Assembly: GCF_003255815.1 (NCBI RefSeq)
Contig: NC_037689.1
Span: 148,573,377-148,637,376 of the forward strand
Length of the DNA: 64,000 nucleotides
DNA from: Theropithecus gelada
Taxonomy: Eukaryota > Chordata > Mammalia > Primates > Cercopithecidae
Reading direction: 5' to 3'
A model generated the notes under the pieces. That model saw only the letters and a program-made list of their open reading frames with translations. It was not told where the DNA came from and ran no database searches. This document shows positions 43,475 through 53,772 of the stretch, one piece after another (the first letter of the stretch is position 1; each line of letters opens with the position of its first letter). A program made the translations under genes and the position numbers.

Positions 43475-44530
43475 TTTTTTTTTTTTTACATTTTTTATTG
43501 TGTTAAAATATATAAAACATTCTTGCGATAGTTTGCTGAGAATGATGGTTTCCAGCTGCATCCATGTCCCTACAAAGGACACAAACTCATCCTTTTTTAT
43601 GGCTGCATAGTATTCCATGGTGTATATGTGCCACATTTTCTTAATCCAGTCTGTCACTGATGGACATTTGGGTTGATTCCAAGTCTTTGCTATTGTGAAT
43701 AGTGCCGCAATAAACATACGTGTGCACGTGTCATGTTCTCACTTATAGGTGGGAACTGAACAATGAGATCACTTGGACTTGGGAAGGGGAACATCACACA
43801 CCGGGGCCTATCACGGGGAGGGGGGAGGGGGGAGGGATTGCATTGGGAGTTATACCTGATGTAAATGACGAGTTGATGGGTGCTGACGAGTTGATGGGTG
43901 CAGCACACCAACATGGCACAAGTATACATATGTAACAAACCTGCACGTTATGCACATGTACCTTAGAACTTAAAGTATAATAAAAAAATAAAAAAATAAA
44001 AAAATATATATATAAAACATAAAATTTGCCATTGTAAATATTTTAAATATAAAGTTCAGTGACATTAATTACAATCCCAGTGTTGTGCAATCATTACCAC
44101 TGTTCATCTCCAGAACATTTTCATGATCCCAAACTGAAACCCTACACCCTTTAAGCAATAACTCTCCATCTCCTCGCCTCTCTGATAAAAGTGCTTATTA
44201 ATTCCCATTCTACTTTCTATGTCTATTGATTTGCCAGTTCTGAAGACCTCATATGAATGGGATCATATAATAATATGTGATCATTTGTGACTGGCTTATT
44301 TCACTTAACATCATGTTTTTCATGTGTATCCATGTTGCAGCATGGATCGTTACTCAACCTTTTGTGGCTGAATAATGTGTGTATATCCACATTTTTCTTA
44401 TTCGTTCATCTGTTGATAGATACTTGAGTTGTTTCTATCTTTTGGCTACTGTGTATAATGCGGCAATGAGCATTGGTATACAAATACATGTTTGAATCCC
44501 TGTTTCCAATTCTTCTGGGTGTAAACCTTG
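43475..44530 (-). mobile_element. L1M 3' end (antisense), itself split by an L1PA
   Basis: A T-run then ATATATAAAACAT. After the L1PA come AAAATTTGCCATTGTAAATA, TTGTGCAATCATTACCACTG, GGCTTATTTCACTTAACATC and CTGTGTATAATGCGGCAATG, which is antisense L1M. Confidence 0.85.
43521..44008. mobile_element. Twin-primed (5'-inverted) L1PA insertion
   Basis: 43,521-43,731 is ORF2 3' text in antisense (CATAGTATTCCATGGTGTAT), while 43,732-43,992 is the following ORF2 end and 3' UTR in sense (GTGGGAACTGAACAATGAGA), with an A-rich tail. TATATAAAACAT at 43,509-43,520 and 44,009-44,020 flanks both parts. This is the classic inversion from twin priming. Confidence 0.93.
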
Positions 44531-45640
44531 TCCTCTTAATTTTGGAAGACTCCAGCAATCAGTCTTTGTGCTCTTCCCTTACTATGTTCTATGTGATCCC
44601 ACCCAATCTCATGAGTTTAAATACAACCCAATGCTAGCTGTGTCCTGAATGCCCATCTTCAGTCCAGAAGTCTCCCCTGAACTCTAGACTTATGTCTGCA
44701 GCTACCTCTTTGACTCCATCACTGGATTGTCTGGTAGCAGACAGAAAAGAACACATCCACGCCAAACACTTTCTTGGTATTTTTCCCAAACATGCTACTG
44801 CTATATGTTTAGTAAATGGCAACTCTGTTCTTCCATTTGATCAAGCCTCCAGACCTTGAATTCTTTGCCTCTTTCCTCACTTATTACAGCCAATCTATTG
44901 ACTTGTCAATCCATTGACCAATCCAATACATTTTGTTGACTTTAATAATTTCACAATATATCCAGATTCTGACCACTTCTCACAACCTCCATGACCACCA
45001 CCCTGGTACTAGCCACCATCAATCCTAGCCTGGGTTACTCTAATAGCCTGCTAAATGGTCTCTTTACCTCTACCCTTGCATCTCTTACTCCATCGTCTAT
45101 TTCTAGCCCAGCAACCCGAAGGGTCCTTTCAGAACATAAGCCAGATTATGGAAAGTCCTTCAAAGACATAATCAAAGTCCCTACAATGGCCTACCTGATA
45201 TGGCTCATTGTCTCCTTTGTGACATATCTCTCTTCACTTGCCTCTTACTCACCGCACTCTAGCCGTACCAGCTTCCTTGGTTTCCTTCTAACACGCTGGA
45301 CACACTGTTGCCTCATGTGATCTCATTTGCTGATCCCTCTGGCTCAAACACTCTTTGTCTAGTCGTATGCCAGTCTTTGCCCAATGTCACCTTCTTAGAC
45401 AGTCCTTCTTTGACCCACCCAATTTAAAACTGTGCTCCTGCTCCCTTTCCAGTTTCTCCATAGCACTTATCATCTGGCATACTCTATCTTTTACTTACTT
45501 ACCGTTTGTCTTCTCCAACCAGAGCACCAGCTCCATAAGAGAGACTTTTACTTGTTCTGTTCTATGAGGTATCCTTAGTTCTAGAATAGCTTGGCACAGA
45601 GTAGGCAATATTTGTTGGATGAACACATGAATAAAAAAAT

Positions 45641-45849
45641 GTGTCATTTCAAACACAATCAACTGGGTACCACATGCTGTCTCAAACCAAAACTCTTTTT
45701 TCATAGTGCACTTCTATGCTGACTCTTTTGAAATCTGATGCCTCACTCCACACTCCCTCATCCCAGCATGGTTAAGGTCTCCATGTCCAAGCCCGTATCT
45801 TCCCTGTGCTTTTCTCTATAAACTTCATCAATATGTATGTATATGAGTC
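45641..45849. other. Short gap between two L2 copies
   Basis: No feature recognised; it may be upstream L2 sequence too decayed to see. Confidence 0.35.
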
Positions 45850-47020
45850 ATTCTTTCCCAATCAAAACTGCCAACAATCTTGTCTGCACTTGCCGTTTCC
45901 TTTTTCTTACTTTCCACACATTCCTCACCTCATTCTGATCTGACTTCCTTTTCTACCATGTCACAAAAACAGTGTCTGTTAAGGTTCCAAGGCTCTCTGT
46001 GTTACCAAATCCCTTGGTCACTTTTGTTCCTTATCTTACTTCACTCACATGCCTTCTTTTTGAAACCCCCTCTGTCCTTGACTTCCAGCCCACAGCACTC
46101 TTCTGGTTTGTCTTCTATTGCTCCAACTGCTCCTTTGCAGGGTCTTATTTTAGTCAACCTCTAAACAAACAGTTTCTCAAATTACAGCCTAAGACCTTCT
46201 CCTCTTCCTAGCGTTCACTCTAAATTTTCAGTCTCAGCCATCCATGGCTTCAGTCATCCCTGTTCATAGACAACTTTCAAGCCTATACCTCCAGCCCAGA
46301 CCTCTCCTGTGAGCTCCAGACCCATTAACTTATGGTTTGATGAACATATATCCTCTTGGACATCACAAAAGCCCTTCAAACTTAACATGCTCAAAATCAA
46401 ACTCATGATCTTCCTCCCTTACTCTTTCTCCTTATATTCCTTGAATGTTCCCTATATCAATGAATGGTACCATATTCATCCAATTGCAGAGCCAGAAATC
46501 CAAGTGTCATTCTTGCTGTCTCCCTCTCCACCATATCGAATTCATCACCAAATTCTGACAATTTTACTTCCAAAATAGTATACTTCAAGTTCACCAATTT
46601 CTCTCAGTATCCACTATAACCACCCCAAGTCTAGCCACCATTATCTCTGGTCTCAACAACAGTAGCCTCCTAATTGACCTCTCCCTTTCCACTGTAGCAT
46701 GCTCCAAGAACTTCCCATGCACAGCCAAAGTGATCTTTTGAAAATGTGAATCAGATGATTTCAAATTACTGCTTAAAATTCTCTATGACTTTCCAAAGTT
46801 CTTAGGAATCAGACAAAAATCTTTTGTGTGGCATCTAGCTCTGGCATGGTGTGGCTCCCCTGTACACCTCCAGCCATATTTCTTACCTTGCACTTCTGTG
46901 TTGGCCCTCTTCTAGTTTACCAATAAATTCTGTTTGATCTTGCTATAGGGCTTTTGCAGACATTGTTCCCTTTGTTTGAAATGCTTTCCTTCTCATCTTT
47001 GCTTAGTTAACTTCTCCTTT

Positions 47021-47296
47021 TCTTTTCTTTTTTTTTTTCTTTGAGATGGAGTTTCGCTCTTTTTCCCTAGCTAGAGTGCAGTGGTGCAATCTCGGCTCAC
47101 TGCAACCTTCACCTCCTGCCTCAGCCTCCCGAGTAGCTGGGATTACAGGCATGTGCCACCACACCCAGCTAATTTTTGTATTATTAGTAGAGATGAGGTT
47201 TCACCATTTTGGCCAGGCTAGTCTCAAACTCCTGACTTCAGGTAATCAATCCGCCTCGGCCTCCCAAAGTGCTGGGATAACAGGCATGAGCCCGGC
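47021..47296 (-). mobile_element. AluS-like SINE with small deletions
   Basis: GAGATGGAGTTTCGCTC to CATGAGCCCGGCC, missing part of the right arm near CACCTCCTGCC. CTTCTCCT flanks at 47,012 and 47,298. Confidence 0.9.
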
Positions 47297-47521
47297 CCTT
47301 CTCCTCATTCTTGATGTTCAGTGCAACCATAACTTTCTAAGGAAAGCCTTTCCTGACCTCTCTGATTCAGACAGATTCTCCCATCCTACTCCTTAATAAC
47401 ACCATGTACTTATCTCTCCTTCGGAACACTTTTCTCAGTTGCAATTCTCCATTTATTCATGGGATAACATAACTGATATCTATCTTTCCCATCAGACTAG
47501 AAGTCTACTATAACAGGTTCT

Positions 47522-47812
47522 TTTTATTTTTCTCCAGACAGGGTCTCTCTCTGTCACCAGGTTGGAGTGCAGTGGCATGATCATAGCTCACGGTAGCCCT
47601 GAGATTCTGGCCTCAAACAATCCTCCCACTCAGTCTCTCAAGTAGCTGGAACTACAGGCGTGCACCACCACACCTGGCTAACTTTTTAATTTTTTGTAGA
47701 GACAAGGTCTCCCTATGTTGCCTAGACTGGTCTCAAACTCCTGGCTTCAAGCGATCTTCCCACCTTGGCCTTCCAAAGTGCTAGGACTATAGGTGTGTGC
47801 CACTGTGCCCAG
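47522..47812 (-). mobile_element. AluJ-like SINE
   Basis: CAGACAGGGTCTCTCTCTGT to CTGTGCCCAGC, highly diverged. Confidence 0.9.
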
Positions 47813-47930
47813 CTGAGAAGCGTTTGTGATCGGTCTTTCCTTACCATTGTATTCCAGCATCCAATACAGTGCCTGGCACAGAGTGGGAGTTAAACAAATG
47901 TTTGTTGAATGAATTAATGACAAAGAGATG

Positions 47931-48938
47931 ATTGGTGACCTCAATGAGAGCAACTTAAGAGGTGAGATAGGTAAAGTTAAGGGGCTGTGGTTGGAAAATG
48001 TGATGACTACATGAGGAATTTCAGAGGATGAGTACATTTGGGTCATGACTATGGAAGGGGTAGATTAGGAGCGGGGAAGGAAGGTTACTGAAATGAGATG
48101 GCTGACACATGAAGCAGGGCCCATTACTCCTTGAAGTCTTCATGGCCATATATGGTGACACACAGATGCAGGGGTATGAAGAGGGCTCCAGTGTTTCTTT
48201 GCTTTCCTCTCTTCCAAATTCAGGTCTTCTCAACAGTGGCCTTAGGCTCATTACTAGGCCCTTGGTTGTGGGTCCACAGAAGTGATAGCCACGTAGAGGC
48301 CACAGTTTCTCATAGACTGTCCCACAACTCCTCTTTGTCATTGACTTAAACAGCTAAATGTGCTTAACTTTCCAGATTTTCCTGCAAGCCCTGACTTGTC
48401 CACCACACCAGTGCTTTAGGGGGAGTCATTAGTAACTCTTGATCTGATCTTTCAATGCTCTTTTTCAGACCTTCACTTCCCAGCTCCTCCCACCCTTTTG
48501 CAAAGTTGGATTTCCCAGAATCCCCATAGTGGCTCTGCTTTCCTGACTGAACTATGCCTGGTACTGTTATGGCTAGGTTCATCTTGGACACCAAAGTCAC
48601 TCAAGAGGATAGTCCAGCTTTGGAGTAGGAGGAAGACAGTAAACTAAGTCTCCAGTGACTGAGGCATCATTAGATGACAGCAACCAGGAGGGGAATAGAG
48701 TGGTGGAACCAAATAGATAGACTGAGTGGCTAAAAATTAGGGGGTTTTACATGCAGATGGCAGAATAGTGGCCTGAGCAAAGCACTATAGAATGAGGAGA
48801 ATGCTTACCCTTCTCCTACTCTTAGGTGAGGGGCTCCCAAGATACGCAGGTGAAAGCCAGGGCTCAGAATGAGAAGGTAGAGAAAGACTCCGGTTAAGAA
48901 AGCCAGACTAGAGTTTGATTTTATAGACTAGGGGTGGT
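47931..48938. other. Unique sequence
   Basis: No repeat or exon recognised over about 1 kb. GAGCAACTTAAGAGGTGAGA at about 47,948 could still be L2-related. Confidence 0.4.
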
Positions 48939-48975
48939 TGAACAGTGCAGTGGCTGAACACCACTGCACTGTTCA
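48939..48975. repeat. Perfect 15-bp hairpin with a 7-base loop
   Basis: TGAACAGTGCAGTGG at 48,939-48,953 is the exact reverse complement of CCACTGCACTGTTCA at 48,961-48,975, with loop CTGAACA. About half of the arm is GC, so it should be stable. Not part of a repeat I recognise. Confidence 0.95.
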
Positions 48976-48984
48976 TGTGTGTGT

Positions 48985-49185
48985 GAAACAGCACATACAC
49001 ACGTGAGCTTGAGAGAATTGTTTGCCTTCTCTGTGCCTCAATGTCCCCATCAGTACAATGAGACCATGATAGTACCTACCTTATAGGACTATTGAGGAAA
49101 TTAAATGAGTTAATGCATGCAAAGTGCAAAGAACAATACTCCCTTAAAGTAGTGCTTAACAAGTAATACATACTCACTAAAGTGT
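48985..49185 (+). mobile_element. MIR SINE (sense half of an inverted MIR pair)
   Basis: TTCTCTGTGCCTCAATGTCC, GATAGTACCTACCTTATAGG and AAATGAGTTAATGCATGCAA are textbook MIR. Confidence 0.88.
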
Positions 49186-49194
49186 TTTTTTTAA

Positions 49195-49375
49195 ATTTGT
49201 CTCTTATCAAAACTCTGAGGTGTCAGCAAGGTAGGGATTATTGCCCCCAGTTGAGGAATGTGATACCCAGAGAGGTTATGGAGTTTACCAAGAATCACAC
49301 TTAGGAATAGAGTTCAAACAAGTCCCTGGTCTCCTAACTTGCTGGCCAACACATTTTCTACCACTGCTCACTGCA
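49195..49375 (-). mobile_element. MIR SINE (antisense half of the pair)
   Basis: GGGATTATTGCCCCCAGTTG, GATACCCAGAGAGGTTATGG and AGAATCACACTTAGGAATAG match antisense MIR. Confidence 0.82.
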
Positions 49376-50284
49376 TTAGGAGTTCTGAGAAGTGGTGAGT
49401 GAACAGGTCAGATGATGAGTAGTGTTGCATAAGCCAGGAAATTCTTCTCATCAAATCATGCCTTCACAGAGTCCTCTGTTATAGTCACCCCACCTAACAG
49501 TCACCCAGTCTTTACCATCAGCCCCTTCAAGCTGGAGTTCATCCTTTAATTGTCTCTGATTCCAGGTCCCTCCCCTGTTGGTCCTCAGAGCTGGTGGAAG
49601 ATTTAATCTGCCCTTAGCCTGACCCAGTACATCCCACTGAGTTCCTATTGAGCATAATGTTCAGACAAACTAGTGATCTGATTAGCCCCAGTGCCTCCTG
49701 CTCTGGTTAGCCCCCTGTGGCGCTAATAGAGGAGGAGGGAGATAAAATTAGCAATGATGGTGAGGTGGTGGAGCTGCTGAAATGTGTTTATCAATGGATT
49801 TTTAATATAAAAAGTAAAGACAATTGGCACTGGCAATTAGTATATAATGAAGGCCCTTGTAGCTGGAGCTGCTGATAAGAGGATAATAAATTGAAGTATG
49901 AGAAACTCCCAAACCAACAGAGTAAATATCTGGAAATATTCATACAACCAGTAACTATGGGCTTTCCTTTGCCGTTGGTTAGGGTGATCCAAGAGGGGAT
50001 CAGGCAAGCAGATAGCAGAAATTACCCTAATATCATGAAGGGCAGGGCAGAGTGGAATCCTTTTAGCAGGTGAAAGCAGGGTTCTTGGAAAATTAGCAAA
50101 CAGTGGTAGCAAAAGCATCAGAGAAAGGAGCCTGACTCACAGACCTGGGTAGTGAGGACTAGGAGGATGAGCAGGGCTCAGGGAGGTTACTGCTATGATG
50201 CCAATATTCCAGGGAAGCAAATCGAAAAAAATCATTCTAATGGGTTCAGGAATCTGAAATATCATCTCGCTGTAGCTCTGACTG
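49376..50284. other. Unique sequence containing a candidate conserved element
   Basis: No transposon recognised over 900 bases, the longest clean stretch of the right half. See 49,690-49,960. Confidence 0.45.
49690..49960. promoter_or_regulatory. Candidate developmental enhancer / conserved non-coding element
   Basis: Contains AAAATTAGCAATGATGG, TTATCAATGGATTTTTAATA, CAATTGGCACTGGCAATTAG and GCTGATAAGAGGATAATAAA, that is, many homeodomain (ATTAG/TTAAT), NFI half-site (TTGGCA) and GATA (TGATAAG) cores in a GC-poor, repeat-free block. No coding frame. Conservation itself cannot be seen from one sequence. Confidence 0.35.
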
Positions 50285-50425
50285 CATTTTAAAAAGAACA
50301 GCTTTATTGAGAAATAATTCACACACCACAAAATTCACTCTTCCAAAGGGTACAATCCAGTGGTTTCTAAAGTACATTCACAGCTGTGCAACCATCACCA
50401 CTATCAATTTTGGAATATTTTCTTT
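50285..50425 (-). mobile_element. L1M 3' UTR fragment (antisense)
   Basis: CAGCTTTATTGAGAAATAAT, CACACCACAAAATTCACTCT and AACCATCACCACTATCAATT are antisense L1M 3' UTR. It breaks off where a second L1 begins. Confidence 0.82.
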
Positions 50426-51775
50426 TTTCAACCACTTTATTGAGGTATATTGCATTAAAAGTTGTGCAAATTTAATGTGTACCTCTCAAGGAGTTTTGGG
50501 ATAAGTACACACCTGTGAAATGTGAAACCATCACCATTATCAAGGCCATAAATATTTCCATCTCTTCCCAATGTTTCCTCCTGCCCTCTTTATTATTATT
50601 TTTGGGTGTGTGGTAACAACACTTCATAAGATCTAGTCTCTTACGGCATAGTATCGTAGACCTCCAGAACTTATTTATCTTGTATAACTAAAACATTGTA
50701 GCCTTTGATCATCACTTCCCTATTTCTCTCTTCCCCCTACTCTCTGCTTGTAGAAGTTTGACTGTTTTAGATTCCACATGTAAGTGAGATCATATAGCAT
50801 TTGTCTTTATCTGCCTGACTTATTTTACTTAACAAAATGCCCTCCAGGTTCATCCATGTTGTTACAAATGGCAGGATTTCCTTCTTTTTTAAAGGCTGAA
50901 TAATATTCCACTGTATGTATGTACTACACTTCTTTTACCCATTCATTCATACGTAGACATTTAAGTTGTTTCCATATCTTGGCTATTGTGAATAATGCTG
51001 CAGTGAACACAGGGGCACCAATATCTCTACAACATTCTGATTTTCACTCTCTTGTTTGCGGTATTTTGTTTTGTTTTATAGTTAGAGATGGGGTCTTAGT
51101 CTGTCACCCAAGCTAAAGTGCAGAGGTCCAATCATAGCTCACTGCAGCTTCAAACTCCTGGACTCCAGAGATCCTCCTGCCTTGGCCTCTCAAGGAACAA
51201 GGATTACAGATGTGAGCCACTGTGCCTCGGTATTGATTTCCGTTCTTTTGGATACATACCCAGAGCTATGATTCCTCAATCATAGGGCAGTTCTCTTTTC
51301 AGTTTTTTGAGGAACCTCCATATTGTTTTCTGTAATGGCTGTACCAATTTTCATTCCTACTGACCATGTACAAGGATTCCCTTTTCTTCACATCCTTGCC
51401 AGCATTTGTTATCTTTTGTTTTGCTTTGTTTTAAAATAACTGCCATTTTAACAGATGTGAGGTGATATCTTATTGCAGCTTTGATTTGCATTCCTTGACA
51501 ATTAATAATGTTGAGCACCTTTTTAATACCCGTTGGCCATTTATATGTCTTCTTTTGAGAAATGTATATTCAAGTCTTTTGTCTATTTTTGAATCAGTTT
51601 ATTTGCTTTTTGCTCTTCAGTTGTACGAGTTCCTTGTGTATTTTGGATATTTACCCCTTATCAGTTATATGGCTTGCAAATATTTTCTCCTATTCCGTAA
51701 GTTGCCTTTTCATTTTATTTATTGCTTTCTTTGTTGTGCAGAATATTTTTAGTTCGATGTAATCCTATTAGTTTA
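50426..51775 (-). mobile_element. L1MA-type 3' UTR and ORF2 end (antisense)
   Basis: CACTTTATTGAGGTATATTG restarts a 3' end, then AGATTCCACATGTAAGTGAG, GGCTATTGTGAATAATGCTG, GAGGAACCTCCATATTGTTT and ATTTTCTCCTATTCCGTAAG. An Alu monomer sits at 51,065-51,230. Confidence 0.85.
51065..51230 (-). mobile_element. Alu monomer (FLAM/FRAM-like)
   Basis: AGAGATGGGGTCTTAGTCTG to GCCACTGTGCCTCGG, a single arm. CGGTATT flanks at 51,059 and 51,228. Confidence 0.8.
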
Positions 51776-52556
51776 TTTTTGAAAGAAACCCTATATTCTT
51801 TAGCAGTAACCCTTCATTCCTCCTACCCCTCCAGCCCTGACAACCACTAGTCTTCTTCCTGTCTCTGTGGATTTGCTGACTCTCAACACTTTATATAATG
51901 GACTTTTATACAAACCATACAATAGGTGGCCTTTTGTGTCTTGCTTCTTTTACTTAGCATAATGTTTTAAAGGTTCATCTGTGTTGTAGTGTGTATCAGA
52001 CCATCATTCCCTTTTATGGCTGAATAATATTCCAATGTATGGATATAACACATTTTGTTTATTCATTCATCAGTTGGTGGACATCTGAATTGTTTCCATA
52101 TGAGGGATCTTATGAATAATGATGCTATAAATATTCATATAAAAGTTTTTGTGTGGACATATTTTTTCCATTTCTCTTGGGTATATATCTAGGAATGAAA
52201 TTGCTAAGTCTTGTGATAACACTCTATGTTCAAGTGTCTAAGGAACTGCCAAACATTTTCACAACAGCTACACAATTTTGCATTCCCACCAGTAATGTAT
52301 GAGAGTTCCAATTTCTGTACATCCTCACCAACATTTATCTTCCAAATTTTAAAAAATTAGAGCCATCACAGTGTGTGTGAAGAGCTATCTCATTGTGGCT
52401 TTCATTTGCACTTCTCTAAGGACTAGTAATGTGGAGCATGTTTTCATTTATTTATTGGCCATTTGTATATCTTCTTTGGAGAATTGTCTATTCAGAAATG
52501 TTGCCCAATTTTTAATTGGGTTGTTTGTCTTTTTATGGCTGAGTTGTAATGTTTCT
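51776..52556 (-). mobile_element. L1MB-type ORF2 end (antisense), third copy in a row
   Basis: AACCCTATATTCTTTAGCAG, CTGAATAATATTCCAATGTA and GTATGAGAGTTCCAATTTCT restart ORF2-end text already passed at 50,880-51,420, so this is a separate L1. Confidence 0.85.
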
Positions 52557-52569
52557 TTCTTTCTTTTTC

Positions 52570-52573
<4 letters not shown>

Positions 52574-52600
<27 letters not shown>

Positions 52601-52805
52601 CAGTTTCAGATAATTTTATTGAGCCCTTACCACAACAAAGACATTGTGTTAAGTATAAGGGAGTGTAGATGGACAACACATACCCTAACCCACCAGGCCC
52701 TTCTGTAGTAGCTTCAGGAACGTTATTCAAGCATTTTGTCTGTGTGGGAAAATGAAATGCCATTGAAACTATAACCAAAAGTTTGCAGATTGGCATCACA
52801 TTTTA
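52574..52805 (-). pseudogene. Probable retrocopied 3' UTR (processed pseudogene fragment), gene unknown
   Basis: Read on the minus strand, sequence not known to me as a repeat ends in AATAAA (52,615-52,620), then 16 bases ending AACTGGT, then 25 A (52,574-52,598). This is the exact layout of a polyadenylated mRNA end copied into the genome. The upstream limit is not visible; it may run to about 53,160. No coding remnant or clear target duplication was found. The T-run joins a (TTTC)n stretch. Confidence 0.55.
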
Positions 52806-53555
52806 GGAACTACTGTCCAACGGAGTTTTCACCCCCCAACCAAAAAAAATTATAAAACTTAAAAAATTCCGACATTGATTTTCACTTAAGAAAGATATTA
52901 TATGAAATGCAGTCCACAGAGCATGGCATCATTTTTCATTTGCACTTCTCTCTCTTCCTTGATTTCCTCTCACATTCACATTTTTCAGATCTTTTCATTC
53001 CTCACATGTACAAAGAACACCTTCCACCTCCATTTACCACCCCACATTTTCTCTACCCTTACAGTGTCTACTCACAAACACAATCTCCATACATGGGTCT
53101 ACATTCAGAATAGCCAATGTCCTTTCCTTGTTTTTCTGAGTATTTTTCCTTGTCAAAGATAGAGAAATCATGAGGCAAAGTAGGGTAGTTGCTTAAAGTT
53201 ATCCTTCCCCTAGACAGTCATTGTAACTTGAGATCATAGCTTGAAGCACAGAGCAAAATTACCTCGGCCTTTATGCTTCATCCCACTCCCAATTGTCTGG
53301 TGTGTTGTTCAGCTATATAGTCCAAAAGATAATGTATGTAAATATACATATGCTTATGTATATGCACACACACACAATTGTTTTTTCCTTTGAACTATTT
53401 TATCTTTCTCATAATTTAGGCTTTCTGGTTTTAACTTTTAAATCACATCATCTTAAAATTACATATTGATATGAATTAAATATTGTATTTTTATCACATA
53501 CCTCTTTAACTTTCTAATGTCTTTGCATTATTATTTCCTTTTTTTTATTGAGCAC
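52806..53555. other. Unrecognised sequence, maybe upstream part of the retrocopy
   Basis: No gene or repeat can be named. Short CA run at 53,366-53,376. The last 150 bases (AT-rich) look like the old L1M that also flanks the near full-length L1 on its right. Confidence 0.35.
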
Positions 53556-53772
53556 TTTTTTTTTTTAAATTATACTTTAAGTTCTAGGGTACATGTGCAC
53601 AACATGCAGGTTTGTTACATATGTATACATGTGCCATGTTGGTGTGCTGCACCCATTAACTCGTCATTTACATTAGGTATATCTCCTATTGCTATCCCTC
53701 CCCCCTCCCCCCTCCCCACAATAGGCCCTGGTGTGTGATATTCCCCTTCCTGTGTCCAAGTGATCTCATTGT

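Larger units (their letters stand above)
43280..45640 (+). mobile_element. L2 LINE (sense), split by an L1M
   Basis: TTTGAGCAGCACTTGATACA and TTCCAGGACACTCCTCTCTC before the insertion. After it come CAGATTCTGACCACTTCTC, AAGTCCCTACAATGGCCTAC, CCATAGCACTTATCATCTGG and the 3' end TATTTGTTGGATGAACACAT. This is a long L2 reaching its natural end. Confidence 0.88.
45850..47930 (+). mobile_element. Second long L2 LINE (sense), split by two Alus
   Basis: CCAAATCCCTTGGTCACTTT, CCAGCCCAGACCTCTCCTGT, CAAACTTAACATGCTCAAAA, TAGGGCTTTTGCAGACATTG and the 3' end CAGTGCCTGGCACAGAGTGG with GAATGAATTAATGA. It repeats the same L2 region as the copy at 43,280-45,640. Confidence 0.88.

Noticed and set aside
44991..46578. 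Ser/Pro-rich plus-strand frames
   Set aside because: They lie within decayed L2 text and are remnants or chance frames, not host genes.
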